DNA of 64,000 nt. It comes from Lentibacillus persicus. GTDB taxonomy: Bacteria; Bacillota; Bacilli; Bacillales; Amphibacillaceae. The stretch covers positions 360,945 to 424,944 of the forward strand of contig NZ_FOMR01000001.1 in assembly GCF_900112705.1 (NCBI RefSeq), read 5' to 3'. The translations under genes and the position numbers were made by a program. Below are positions 25,797-34,226 of this stretch, piece after piece; the first letter of the stretch is position 1, and each line of letters opens with the position of its first letter. A model generated the notes under the pieces. The model worked only from the letters and a program-made list of their open reading frames with translations, was not told the DNA's origin and ran no database searches.

Positions 25797-27089
25797 ATGA
25801 CGTGGAATTTATATAATCGATTGATTGAGGGTTATGACTGGTCATATGATAGCGATGGTGTATCCGGTGAGCGGCTGGCGAAGCGGCTTGATGCAATTGC
25901 TCAAATTGGACTGACGAAAGAGGCTGGGTCGCATCGACCGGGGTTTTCCTTGGAAGAAAAAGAAGCGAAAGAACTTGTTGCGCAGTGGATGCGTGAAGCA
26001 GGATTAGATGTGCGGCATGATGGAGCAGGCAATGTGTTCGGGCGTCTGGCCGGGAAAAACGATGAAAAGCCGGCACTGCTGAGCGGCTCCCATCTTGACA
26101 GTGTGCCAAACGGCGGCCATTTCGACGGGCCATTGGGTGTTCTTGCCGCGCTGGAAGTGGCCGAAGCGTGGCGGGAGACAGGATTCCAGCCTGAACAGCC
26201 ATATGAAGTCGTGGTCTTTACAGATGAAGAAGGCAGCCGGTTCAATGGCGGTTTCCATGGAAGTGAAGCCGTTGTTGGTAATGTTGATATCGAAACGAAA
26301 TTAAACCTTACTGATTATAATGGCGCAGACTTTTCAGAAGTGCTGGAAGAAGTCGGCTTAAGCGTAGACGGTTATGTGGGAGCTGAACGAAGCGCTGAAG
26401 AGATCGAAATGTTTGTTGAGGTACATATTGAACAGGGGAAGCAACTGGAACGCGAAAACCTGCCATGCGGAATCGTGACAGGGATCGCCGGCCCGTGCTG
26501 GCTTGAGTTTACATTTACGGGTGAAGCGGGGCATGCCGGCAATACACCAATGGAAGACCGGAAAGATGCTCTTGTTGCTGCCAGTGAGTTTATCGGAGCT
26601 GTCAATACACTGCCTGCAGGAATCAGTGAAACGGCGGTGGCAACAGTCGGGAAAATTGACAATACGCCAAATGGTGTGAATGTCATACCGGGCAGTGTGA
26701 CACTTTATGTTGATATACGCGACATATTTAAAGAAACACGCGACGAGCTTGTGACACAGGTTTTAGCAATGGCGGACAAAGTTGCTGAAAAACATAATGT
26801 CAGCGTAAGCCATGATGAAAAGATGCGTGTCGCACCGGTCCCTATTAACAAAGACCTGCAAAAACTTTTGGCAGCATCTTCTCAAGAAAGAAATATCACG
26901 CCTTATTATCTGCCAAGCGGAGCAGGACATGATGCTATGATTATAGGTGCCAAATGGCCGGTCGCTATGTTGTTTACACAAAGTAAAGACGGCACCAGCC
27001 ACAACCCGGACGAGTGGTCCGATTTAAATGATTGTGTACAGCCTATTCACGTATTAAAAGATTTTTTGGAAAAAGCTTCAGACGGCTGA
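25797..27089 (+). CDS. M20 family Zn-dependent hydrolase (allantoate amidohydrolase / N-carbamoyl-amino-acid hydrolase type)
   Basis: A 430-residue M20-type metallohydrolase. Dinuclear-site motifs are SGSHLDSVPNGGHFDGPLGV (His, Asp), VFTDEEGSRFNGGFHGSEAV (Glu) and the dimerisation-domain GEAGHAGNTPMEDRKDA. The C-terminal LPSGAGHDAMIIG supplies the last His. The family cleaves N-carbamoyl or allantoate-type amides during purine, pyrimidine or carbamoyl-amino-acid breakdown; the exact substrate cannot be read here. ATG 25797 follows GGGGAGG. No purine genes lie beside it. Confidence 0.88.
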   Translation: MTWNLYNRLIEGYDWSYDSDGVSGERLAKRLDAIAQIGLTKEAGSHRPGFSLEEKEAKELVAQWMREAGLDVRHDGAGNVFGRLAGKNDEKPALLSGSHLDSVPNGGHFDGPLGVLAALEVAEAWRETGFQPEQPYEVVVFTDEEGSRFNGGFHGSEAVVGNVDIETKLNLTDYNGADFSEVLEEVGLSVDGYVGAERSAEEIEMFVEVHIEQGKQLERENLPCGIVTGIAGPCWLEFTFTGEAGHAGNTPMEDRKDALVAASEFIGAVNTLPAGISETAVATVGKIDNTPNGVNVIPGSVTLYVDIRDIFKETRDELVTQVLAMADKVAEKHNVSVSHDEKMRVAPVPINKDLQKLLAASSQERNITPYYLPSGAGHDAMIIGAKWPVAMLFTQSKDGTSHNPDEWSDLNDCVQPIHVLKDFLEKASDG

Positions 27090-27104
27090 GCGGCATCCAA
27101 AAAA

Positions 27105-27138
27105 AAGCGGACTTCCTTATCAAAGTGAAAGTCCGCTT
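27105..27138. terminator. Bidirectional terminator
   Basis: AAGCGGACTT (27105-27114) pairs with AAGTCCGCTT (27129-27138). A preceding A tract (27099-27106) and a trailing T-rich tract serve both the hydrolase and the converging YjcZ-like gene. Confidence 0.8.
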
Positions 27139-27146
27139 CTTTGTTA

Positions 27147-27371
27147 TTAGCACCACGCTGCGCCTACGATTATCAGCAGAATAAACAATACGACGATCAG
27201 CGCGAAACCACGGCCGCCGCCATGACCATAACCACCGCCATAGCCGCCATAGCCGCCGTAGCCGCCACCGCCGAAACCTGGTCCTCCATAGCTGGCCCCG
27301 GCTACTTGGCCGCCGCCATAGCCACCGCCATAGCCACCGTGACCGCACCCTTGATTACATCCAAATCCCAT
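27147..27371 (-). CDS. Gly/Tyr-rich YjcZ-like spore protein with extended repeats
   Basis: A 74-residue protein. About 52 N-terminal residues are GYGG-type repeats (for example GGYGGYGGYGGGYGHGGG), preceded by CNQGCGHGG; the last 20 are the YjcZ hydrophobic helix ([18 protein letters not shown]) ending in Cys. The usual YjcZ protein is 25-50 residues, so this is a long Gly-rich variant that may cross-link or coat, which is inference. ATG 27371 follows AAGGAGG. It is transcribed after the small YjcZ gene at 27407, with 35 bases between them. Confidence 0.8.
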   Translation of the reverse strand: MGFGCNQGCGHGGYGGGYGGGQVAGASYGGPGFGGGGYGGYGGYGGGYGHGGGRGFALIVVLFILLIIVGAAWC

Positions 27372-27406
27372 TTGCAGTCCTCCTTAAAATTTATTTTTTA
27401 CTTTTA

Positions 27407-27502
27407 TTAATAGCCAACGTAAGCAACGCCTACTATAATTAACAGGATGAATAGAACGACGATCAAGGCAAAGTTACCGCCGTAGCCTTTGTAGTCACTC
27501 AT
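27407..27502 (-). CDS. YjcZ family sporulation miniprotein
   Basis: A 31-residue protein, MSDYKGYGGN followed by the helix [20 protein letters not shown] and a terminal Tyr. The helix is nearly identical to those of the two neighbouring YjcZ-like proteins. ATG 27502 follows GGAGGTG. It is just upstream of the Gly-rich variant and probably shares its transcript. Confidence 0.85.
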   Translation of the reverse strand: MSDYKGYGGNFALIVVLFILLIIVGVAYVGY

Positions 27503-27694
27503 TCCAAAACACCTCCATAACCGTTTGTTACTAATATATGTAGGTGAAATGCAGATTGATATGGGTACGTCCCCAGATAAAAGGATTTGGGCTTGATTCA
27601 GCTTCGGAAAATCTGCTTTGAATTAGACAAACACCTTTTCAATTCCAGAAAAAGTGAATAGGATATAACAAAGTGACCATAAGGAGGTGTTAAC

Positions 27695-27925
27695 ATGTTG
27701 CATCCCGGAAGGCCACAGCCTCCATTGCCGCCACATCGACAGCCCCGCCGGCCAATGCAAACACCGACTCAATTCTCTAACAAGCATAAGCTGGTAAATC
27801 AATTCCGCGATTCTGAGGGGAATTTGGATATAGATAAAATTACTGCTACCGCGCAACAAGTTGGTCAGTTATACGAACAGGTCAGTCCATTGATATCAAA
27901 ATTAAAGAAACGACCATGGTTCTAA
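27695..27925 (+). CDS. YppG-like protein
   Basis: A 76-residue protein with a Pro/Arg/His-rich first third (HPGRPQPPLPPHRQPRRP) followed by a helical part (DIDKITATAQQVGQLYEQVS) and the end LKKRPWF. This is the YppG layout of Bacillaceae; YppG is a spore-associated protein of unknown role. ATG 27695 follows AAGGAGG. Confidence 0.75.
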   Translation: MLHPGRPQPPLPPHRQPRRPMQTPTQFSNKHKLVNQFRDSEGNLDIDKITATAQQVGQLYEQVSPLISKLKKRPWF

Positions 27926-28062
27926 CCGAGCAGAATCAGCGGACAACATTTTTTTCAAATAGTTGTCAACACTCGGTATTCATGTTACGTTTAATTGACA
28001 GAATAGAAAAAATATAACGTACGTGCTATGAATATTTGAAAAAAATCCAGAAGGTGATGGAG

Positions 28063-28872
28063 ATGGGGGAGACAAATCACAACGACTGGCAGGTTGTCCG
28101 CTTTGACGGGAATGAGCCGTCTTCAATGAATGATGAAATTGCTGCTGAATTTCCGTTGACAATAATGGTAAATGATGCCGAATTTGCAACCATGGTATGT
28201 TCACCGATAAACTTGGAGGAACTGGTAATTGGCTTCCTTGCGTCAGAAGGGGTCATTCGATTTTATAGCGATATTAAAACGATTCTTCTCGATGAAACGA
28301 AAGGATTCGCTTACATTGAGCTTTATAAAAATATTGATACCTCTCAACAGTATTCAAAGCGATTTATCGGTTCCTGCTGTGGTAAAAGCCGTCAATTTTA
28401 TTTTAAAAGCGATGTTCAGACAGCCAAAACGATTTACAGCAAACTTTCGGTATCCGTTGAGGCGTGCTACGCCCTAATGAACGAACTGCAAGCAGCTTCT
28501 GCTCAGTTCTTGCGGACCGGGGGTGTGCATAATGCTGCTTTGGCAACGCCTGAAAAGATGCTTGCGCTTCGTACGGATATTGGACGGCATAACGCACTAG
28601 ATAAATTATATGGACACATTATGAAAAATCATACCCAGAAGAAAGATAAATTAATCGTGTTCAGTGGCCGTGTGTCATCTGAGGTGTTATTGAAAGTGAC
28701 AAAAATCGGAGCTGGCATTCTTCTTTCCAAGTCGGCCCCGACAGACCTGGCACTTGAATTGGCAGATGATTTAGGTGTAACGGTAATCGGCTTTGCAAGG
28801 GAAGGGAAGCTGAACGTGTATACACACCCCGGCAGAATTGCAGAAGTGAATTCTTTAATGGAAAAACAATAA
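28063..28872 (+). CDS. fdhD: FdhD, formate dehydrogenase accessory sulfurtransferase
   Basis: A 269-residue protein matching FdhD. It carries the cysteine motif GSCCGKSRQF and later segments RTGGVHNAALA, DIGRHNALDKLYG and FSGRVSSEVLLKVTKIGAG. FdhD passes sulfur from a cysteine desulfurase to the molybdenum cofactor of formate dehydrogenase and is needed for that enzyme's activity. Its likely client, the FdhA-like enzyme at 50805, is 22 kb away in the window. ATG 28063 follows AGAAGGTG; ATG 28057 is the alternative. Confidence 0.92.
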   Translation: MGETNHNDWQVVRFDGNEPSSMNDEIAAEFPLTIMVNDAEFATMVCSPINLEELVIGFLASEGVIRFYSDIKTILLDETKGFAYIELYKNIDTSQQYSKRFIGSCCGKSRQFYFKSDVQTAKTIYSKLSVSVEACYALMNELQAASAQFLRTGGVHNAALATPEKMLALRTDIGRHNALDKLYGHIMKNHTQKKDKLIVFSGRVSSEVLLKVTKIGAGILLSKSAPTDLALELADDLGVTVIGFAREGKLNVYTHPGRIAEVNSLMEKQ

Positions 28873-28879
28873 TCGATTG

Positions 28880-28920
28880 AAAAGCCGGGACTCTGTGTAT
28901 GTCATGAGATTCGGCTTTTT
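28880..28920 (+). terminator. Terminator after fdhD
   Basis: AAAAGCCG pairs with CGGCTTTT around a 24-base loop containing a small inner CTC/GAG stem; five T residues follow the last GGC. Confidence 0.75.
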
Positions 28921-29032
28921 GTCTGATCAATCTAATGCTGAATATAAGTTTGCCGCTGACAAAAAAAGGATACAGTATCAACACGAGACATGAGCATACT
29001 AACAGTAAACGCTATATTGGAGGGTCTCCTCA

Positions 29033-29209
29033 ATGTCAAAAAAGCAAAATAAGGTTAACAAAGAAGACAGCAGAAATATTGCCGAAAGAAATTATGAGCC
29101 TGAGAATTACAGCGGCAATACACAGTTTGACAAAGGCATGGCGGAAACACATGAACAAGTCTCGGATGATTATCATGAAGGCACGATTGACCGGAAATTA
29201 AAAGAATAG
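29033..29209 (+). CDS. YozQ family (DUF4025) protein
   Basis: A 58-residue hydrophilic protein. The core, AERNYEPENYSGNTQF, then AETHEQVSDDYHEGTID, matches the small YozQ/DUF4025 family of Bacillaceae, possibly a spore protein; no function is known. GGAGGG lies before ATG 29033. A terminator follows. Confidence 0.8.
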   Translation: MSKKQNKVNKEDSRNIAERNYEPENYSGNTQFDKGMAETHEQVSDDYHEGTIDRKLKE

Positions 29210-29222
29210 TTGTAAGGTGTAA

Positions 29223-29253
29223 AAAGGGAGCCTGCATTTAGCGGGCTCCCTTT
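29223..29253. terminator. Bidirectional terminator after yozQ
   Basis: AAAGGGAGCC pairs with GGCTCCCTTT over an 11-base loop, between the converging yozQ and Gln-rich genes. Confidence 0.85.
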
Positions 29254-29270
29254 ATCATGTTTAATGTGGC

Positions 29271-29552
29271 TTATTGATTATTATTTTGCTGTTGCTGTGC
29301 CTGTGCAGCTTGTTGCTGCGCCTGCTGCAGCTGTTGTTGCGCTTGCTGAATTTGCTGGTTTTGTTGGGCAGCAGCGCCTGCCTGTTGCTGTGCGTTCTGC
29401 AGTTGCTGCTCGGCTTGCTGAACCTGCTGTTGCGCTTGCTGCAGCTGTTGCGGGTCTGCACTTGCCTGAGCCTGCTGTACCGCTTGCTGAGCCTGTTGTG
29501 CCTGTTGCACTGCTTGTTGCAGTTGTTGTTGCTGTTGGTTCTGTTGTGCCAT
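29271..29552 (-). CDS. Gln/Ala-rich low-complexity coiled-coil protein
   Basis: A 93-residue protein, roughly half Gln, made of repeated AQQ and QQAQ blocks (for example MAQQNQQQQQLQQAVQQAQQ). It has no signal or membrane segment. It resembles the protein at 19406-19678 in size and composition but is more repetitive. Similar Gln-rich proteins occur in sporeformers; a spore or gel role is speculation. ATG 29552 follows GGAGG; the frame extends upstream without a ribosome site. The high CAG/CAA content leaves all frames open on the other strand, and those are not genes. Confidence 0.7.
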   Translation of the reverse strand: MAQQNQQQQQLQQAVQQAQQAQQAVQQAQASADPQQLQQAQQQVQQAEQQLQNAQQQAGAAAQQNQQIQQAQQQLQQAQQQAAQAQQQQNNNQ

Positions 29553-29707
29553 TCCAAATAACCTCCAGTTAAAATATTGAGCTGCGTAACGCTCCGTCTT
29601 TATCATGCAACATGAAACGAAAAAATATGCACGTGATTTGAAACTTTTTACCATTTTTTTAGTCTGGAACGGCTACACCCGGTCATTTAATATTTGCAGA
29701 TATCAGA

Positions 29708-29737
29708 CGAATATTTCATTCATTTTATATCATACTA
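29708..29737 (+). promoter_or_regulatory. Sigma-G promoter of the ger operon
   Basis: CGAATA (29708-29713) and CATACTA (29731-29737) are separated by exactly 17 bases. The -10 sequence is the consensus for the forespore sigma factor SigG, which drives ger operons in Bacillus. The first ger gene starts 37 bases after the -10 box. Confidence 0.85.
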
Positions 29738-29774
29738 GGGTTACGATATTTGCCAATTTCAAGAGGTTGTTCCT

Positions 29775-31238
29775 ATGACAAAAAAAGCGTCACAAAAAAA
29801 AGCAGAGCGTGATTTTGACAGATTATTAAAGAAGCTGAAAACAAAAGATGGCTTCATGCATTATCAGCATGACCATCCTCAGGGCACGATGCATTTGGGC
29901 TATTTAAAAACCGCTGTGGACCCTGAAAAGCTTGAAAAATACATTCTGCCCCGCATGCAGGAATACATATACAACGATTTAAGCGAGTTAAATCAATTTA
30001 TTCCTTTTACAAAAACTGAATTAACAAATGATTCAAGCCAGATCCAGGAAAAGCTTGTCAATGGCTTTGTGTTTATTTACATGGCGAATACACGACCTTC
30101 ATTTTTACTTATTCCGCTGCCGCTGGATGAAAAACGGCAAGTGGCAATTCCGGAGATCGAGTTCAGTGTGGTTGGTCCGAAAGAAGCGTTTGTTGAAGAT
30201 ATCGACACCAATTTGAATCTTATTCGCAAACGACTGACAATTCCCGAGTTGCATGTCAGAAAATTAAAAGTCGGAACGATCACAAAGACTGAAGTTGCGG
30301 TTCTATCGATTGATGGTATCTCGGACGAGGAGAACGTTAATACGGCCATTCAGCGAATTGAAGGCGTCGATATCGACCAGGTAATTGACAGTTCGTATAT
30401 TCAGCAAACGATTGCCGATAACAAAAACTCGCCTTTCCCGCAGCTGTTGGACACAGAAAGACCGGACAGAATTGCAGCTGTTTTAGCGGAAGGGAAAATA
30501 GCTATCGTGGTGGATGGCTCACCGCATGTCTTAATTGGTCCGACCACATTGATTGAGTTTTTTTCCGCATTCGAGGATTATTTTTTAAATTGGATGACAG
30601 CATCAGCCTTTCGAATGATTCGAATCGTTGCCGTCTTTTTCTCAATTTTGATTACACCAATGTATGTAGCAGTATTGACACACCATTTTGAAATTGTACC
30701 GCAAGCACTGCTCACGACCCTTATCAATTCCAGGGCGCAGGTGCCGTTTCCGCCAATTATGGAAGCTATCCTGCTGGAATTTACGATTGAACTTCTACGG
30801 GAGGCCGGTGCCAGACTGCCGACAAAGATTGGTCAGACGATTGGTATTGTCGGTGGTATAGTTGTTGGCACAGCTGCTGTTGATGCCGGAATGACGAGTA
30901 ATGTGCTATTGATTTTGATCGCTTTGGCAGCGTTGGGATCGTTTACAACGCCCGTGTATAAAATGGGCAATACAATCAGGCTTATCCGCTTTCCGCTTCT
31001 ACTTATTTCTCATGTTTATGGCATGATTGGTCTTGCGGTAGCAATTGCGTTCATTATGGTTCATCTGCTGCGGCTGACTTCACTGGGGAGACCGTTTTTT
31101 GAACCGATCTATCCATTCAGGCCTGCTGATTTCAAAGATGCACTCATTCGACTGCCGTTTGATAAGCAAAAAAAACGTCCGTTCCAGGTGCGTCCGGATA
31201 AAGTTAACCGTCCCGTTGGGAAAGATCACACTAAATAG
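29775..31238 (+). CDS. GerA family spore germination protein, A subunit
   Basis: A 487-residue A subunit of a nutrient germinant receptor. It has a large cytoplasmic N-terminal domain (about residues 1-270, with DGSPHVLIGPTTLIEFF before the membrane part), five or so transmembrane helices and a short basic tail. Typical motifs are NSRAQVPFPPIMEAILLEF and REAGARLPTKIGQTIGIVGG. The receptor sits in the spore inner membrane and opens ion channels on nutrient binding. ATG 29775 follows AAGAGG. It is first of an A-B-C operon behind a sigma-G promoter. Confidence 0.94.
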   Translation: MTKKASQKKAERDFDRLLKKLKTKDGFMHYQHDHPQGTMHLGYLKTAVDPEKLEKYILPRMQEYIYNDLSELNQFIPFTKTELTNDSSQIQEKLVNGFVFIYMANTRPSFLLIPLPLDEKRQVAIPEIEFSVVGPKEAFVEDIDTNLNLIRKRLTIPELHVRKLKVGTITKTEVAVLSIDGISDEENVNTAIQRIEGVDIDQVIDSSYIQQTIADNKNSPFPQLLDTERPDRIAAVLAEGKIAIVVDGSPHVLIGPTTLIEFFSAFEDYFLNWMTASAFRMIRIVAVFFSILITPMYVAVLTHHFEIVPQALLTTLINSRAQVPFPPIMEAILLEFTIELLREAGARLPTKIGQTIGIVGGIVVGTAAVDAGMTSNVLLILIALAALGSFTTPVYKMGNTIRLIRFPLLLISHVYGMIGLAVAIAFIMVHLLRLTSLGRPFFEPIYPFRPADFKDALIRLPFDKQKKRPFQVRPDKVNRPVGKDHTK

Positions 31239-31248
31239 AGGGATATCT

Positions 31249-32331
31249 ATGCTTTCACTAAAAGACAAAGTAACAGGGCTTATGGTTTTTTTTCTCATTA
31301 CCGCTTCCCAAGTAGGTGTCGGGGTGCTTGGATTTCAAAGTATCATTAATAAGTATGCCGGAAATGATGCGTGGCTATCTGTAATTGTTGCCGGACTTAT
31401 GGTCAATGTCCTCATATGGGTGATGTATCGGATGCTGAAAAACGATGAAACCGGGGATATTATTTCCATTCACAATGTTACGTATGGCAATTGGTTGGGA
31501 GCTTTTTTTACGATTCTTTTTGTCCTGTATTTGGTTCTATTAGCCATAGTTGTACTGCAAACGTACGCTGAGATTATTCAGGTATGGATGTTTCCGCACT
31601 TAAACATCTGGGCGTTTCTATTGCTGTTGCTGCCGCTGATTTACTATACGATTTCTGACCAATTCCGGATTGTTGTCGGGGTGTGTTTTTTGGGTGTCGT
31701 TTATCCGGCCAGTTTAATTTTTACGATGATCTTCCCGCTGCAATATGCTGATATGAACCATATAATGCCGGTTATGGACCACACACTCATAGAAATTGTG
31801 CAGTCCTCGAAACTGGCTATTTTTAGTTTTATGGGCTTTTCGACGCTCTTGGTCTACTATCCATTTATACGGGAAGCCGACAAATCACAAAAATATGCCC
31901 ACTATGGCAATTTTTACACGACGATTCTTTACGTACTTCTATGTGTAGTAACATTTCTTTATTACAATCAGTCGGAATTGACCGATGTTATATGGCCGAC
32001 GTTAGGTCTGTGGAAAATTATTGAATTGCCGTTTATGGAACGTTTTGAATATTTTGGTATCGCGACATTATTTTTTAGCACATTACCGAATGTCGTGCTT
32101 TACCTCTGGGCAGCTACCCGTGTGGTTCACCGTACCTTTGGTTTTGCGCATAAACGGATTGCTCTAATTTTGCTTGGCATTGTATTTATAGTCAGCTTTT
32201 TTATAGAGGGGCGAGAAGAAATTAATTTTTTAAATGATACCGCCGCACAAATCGGGTTTGTCTTTTTATTCATCTATATTCCATTGTTGTTTGTGTTGAA
32301 TTACATAAAGCGGAAGGTGCAGAAAAAATGA
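31249..32331 (+). CDS. GerB-type spore germination permease subunit
   Basis: A 360-residue membrane protein with about ten helices in the amino-acid/polyamine transporter fold of GerAB/GerKB subunits (LMVFFLITASQVGVGVLGF at the start, the WLSVIVAGLMVN segment after it). The B subunit binds the germinant. ATG 31249, ten bases after the A-subunit stop, follows AGAGGGA; the frame overlapping the A gene upstream has no ribosome site. Confidence 0.92.
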   Translation: MLSLKDKVTGLMVFFLITASQVGVGVLGFQSIINKYAGNDAWLSVIVAGLMVNVLIWVMYRMLKNDETGDIISIHNVTYGNWLGAFFTILFVLYLVLLAIVVLQTYAEIIQVWMFPHLNIWAFLLLLLPLIYYTISDQFRIVVGVCFLGVVYPASLIFTMIFPLQYADMNHIMPVMDHTLIEIVQSSKLAIFSFMGFSTLLVYYPFIREADKSQKYAHYGNFYTTILYVLLCVVTFLYYNQSELTDVIWPTLGLWKIIELPFMERFEYFGIATLFFSTLPNVVLYLWAATRVVHRTFGFAHKRIALILLGIVFIVSFFIEGREEINFLNDTAAQIGFVFLFIYIPLLFVLNYIKRKVQKK

Positions 32332-33398
32332 ATCTTAAGTACATTGTTGCTTTCGGGTTGGTTATTACCAGCTTACTGATAAATGTCAGCATGCCATCGA
32401 AAGTGATCGATAAAATAAATATGATTACAGTCTCCGGCTACGATAAGGCTGAACAGAATCGGATTAAAGAGACGGTTGTGGCTCCCACCTACCTGGAGCA
32501 GGGCACCGTGGAAGATCATGTTTACACGACCAGTGCTGATACGGTGTATGGGAATCGTGTAAAATTAAATTCCAAAGCAAGCGAGCAATTACTTAATGGC
32601 AAGTTAAGAGTTGCATTTTATAGTGAAGAGCTGGCGAAACAAGGTCTCAAAACGCCTATCGAATTTCTGACCAGAGATACATCAATTGACAGTAACTTAT
32701 TTCTGGCCATAACAAAGGTGCCAGCAGTCGAATTAATCAATACGGTAAAAACAAAGAAGGGAAAAGGAGTCTATTTTGAGGACTTATTTGAGCACAATAT
32801 TATACACGGAAATCTGCCGGATGTGTCGTTAAAAACATTTGAGGATAGCTTGAAAGGTGAAACGAGTGATCCTTTCCTGCCGATGTTCGGGATTGAAGGA
32901 GAAACTGCCAAGCTGGAGTCACTTGCATTCTTCAAAGATGATCGGCTGGTCGATACATTACCAATTACACAGGCGGATGTCTTTAAAATGTTATATGAAA
33001 ATGTTGGTGACGGAACGTATCAGTATAAAAGCGATGATTATAATATCTCGGTGGAAAATATGGAATCCACGAGGAAGATAACAGCTGAGAAAAAAAACGG
33101 TTCACCTGAAATGACACTGGATGTCCGGATGACCGGTGTCGTCAGGGAATATACTGGAGAACAGGTTATGGACCAGAAAAGCAAAATTGAGACAGATATT
33201 GCTCAGGATTTCACCGAAAAAGCCAACCGTATCATAAAAAGCTTCCAGGAGTTGAATATAGACCCGCTTAAACTCGAAGATTTTTTTAAGAGTAAGCACA
33301 GGAGCTATAATCAAGACCAATTTAAAGAAGATTATTCCGACATGACCATCAAAGTGAAAGCGGATATGCGTCTGACAGGAACGGGAACCAGACGTTAA
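32328..33398 (+). CDS. GerC-type germination subunit lacking the lipobox cysteine
   Basis: A 356-residue Ger(x)C protein, starting with an ATGA overlap with the B gene. The family body is present (ITVSGYDKAEQNR, VRMTGVVREYTGEQ, IIKSFQELNIDPLKLEDFFK). GerC proteins normally begin with a lipoprotein signal and LxGC; here the N-terminus reads YIVAFGLVITSLLINVSMPS with no cysteine after the hydrophobic stretch, so lipidation cannot occur in the normal way. It may stay anchored by the uncleaved helix. The reading frame is intact. Confidence 0.85.
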   Translation: MNLKYIVAFGLVITSLLINVSMPSKVIDKINMITVSGYDKAEQNRIKETVVAPTYLEQGTVEDHVYTTSADTVYGNRVKLNSKASEQLLNGKLRVAFYSEELAKQGLKTPIEFLTRDTSIDSNLFLAITKVPAVELINTVKTKKGKGVYFEDLFEHNIIHGNLPDVSLKTFEDSLKGETSDPFLPMFGIEGETAKLESLAFFKDDRLVDTLPITQADVFKMLYENVGDGTYQYKSDDYNISVENMESTRKITAEKKNGSPEMTLDVRMTGVVREYTGEQVMDQKSKIETDIAQDFTEKANRIIKSFQELNIDPLKLEDFFKSKHRSYNQDQFKEDYSDMTIKVKADMRLTGTGTRR

Positions 33399-33414
33399 AT
33401 GCCAGGCAAAAAAA

Positions 33415-34068
33415 TCATATTAGTTCATCAATCGATGAATAGGCCTTGTCAAATCCTAAATGAACGACTTCCCACAAGTAAAATGAAGCAATCGTCAAGT
33501 GTGGTGTCCAGATGGGCTTTTTATCAATCAGAATTTGCCGGCGTTCGGACTTTTCTACTTGGTACAGCCATTTCGCCCCGCGCTGAATGCCGATATCATC
33601 GACAGCGAGTACGTTCATTCTGCCGAGCGAAAAGATTAAAAACATTTCAGCCGTCCATTTCCCGATTCCTTTAATTTGTGTCAGCTCTTTAATGGCCTCG
33701 GTGTTAGTCAGATCGTTTATGCGGGTAAAGTCTAATGAACCGTCATTTGCTTTTGCCGTTAAATCGCGGAGATACTGAATCTTTTGCCTTGAAAAGCCGA
33801 TTGAACGCAACTGTTCATCCGTGACAGTCATGATAGAATCGGACTTTATCCGATTATCCAGCAGCTCTTCCAAACGGCTGAAAATGGTACTCGCTGCCTG
33901 CACCGATATTTGCTGGCCGACAATGGCACGCACAAGGGATTTAAAATATTCCGGTCTGGTACTGACTGTGATGTCCCCGACAATATTTATCAGTTTTTTC
34001 ATTTGGCTGTCAGCTGTACTGAGTTCCTGTGCAGCACGGTCCTGCTTTTTAATGGTAAATGTTTTCAT
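33415..34068 (-). CDS. DNA-3-methyladenine glycosylase, AlkA-like (HhH-GPD)
   Basis: A 217-residue base-excision repair enzyme. It contains SLVRAIVGQQISVQAASTIF, the helix-hairpin-helix LTQIKGIGKWTAEMFLIFSL and the Gly/Pro-Asp loop ending in VLAVDDIGIQRG, where the Asp is the catalytic residue. It removes alkylated purines. It is shorter than E. coli AlkA because the N-terminal domain is missing, as is usual in Bacillus homologues. ATG 34068 follows GAGGTGACTT. The neighbour downstream is the convergent ger operon. Confidence 0.9.
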   Translation of the reverse strand: MKTFTIKKQDRAAQELSTADSQMKKLINIVGDITVSTRPEYFKSLVRAIVGQQISVQAASTIFSRLEELLDNRIKSDSIMTVTDEQLRSIGFSRQKIQYLRDLTAKANDGSLDFTRINDLTNTEAIKELTQIKGIGKWTAEMFLIFSLGRMNVLAVDDIGIQRGAKWLYQVEKSERRQILIDKKPIWTPHLTIASFYLWEVVHLGFDKAYSSIDELI

Positions 34069-34226
34069 AAGTCACCTCAGCTACCTTCTTTGTTTTTCAA
34101 CAAAAAGCGTTAAGATTGTTTGAAATTCTAGCTTAAATAAGATAGGTTTGATATGATGTTTATGGTATGAATTATCTACTATTTTAACAGAAAGACTGTA
34201 ATCAAACAGGAAAGGTGGATCTGTCT

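Noticed and set aside
29264-29572. Plus-strand frames (95-102 codons) opposite the Gln-rich gene
   Set aside because: They are mirror translations of CAG/CAA repeats (Leu/Val/Ala-rich), with no ribosome site.
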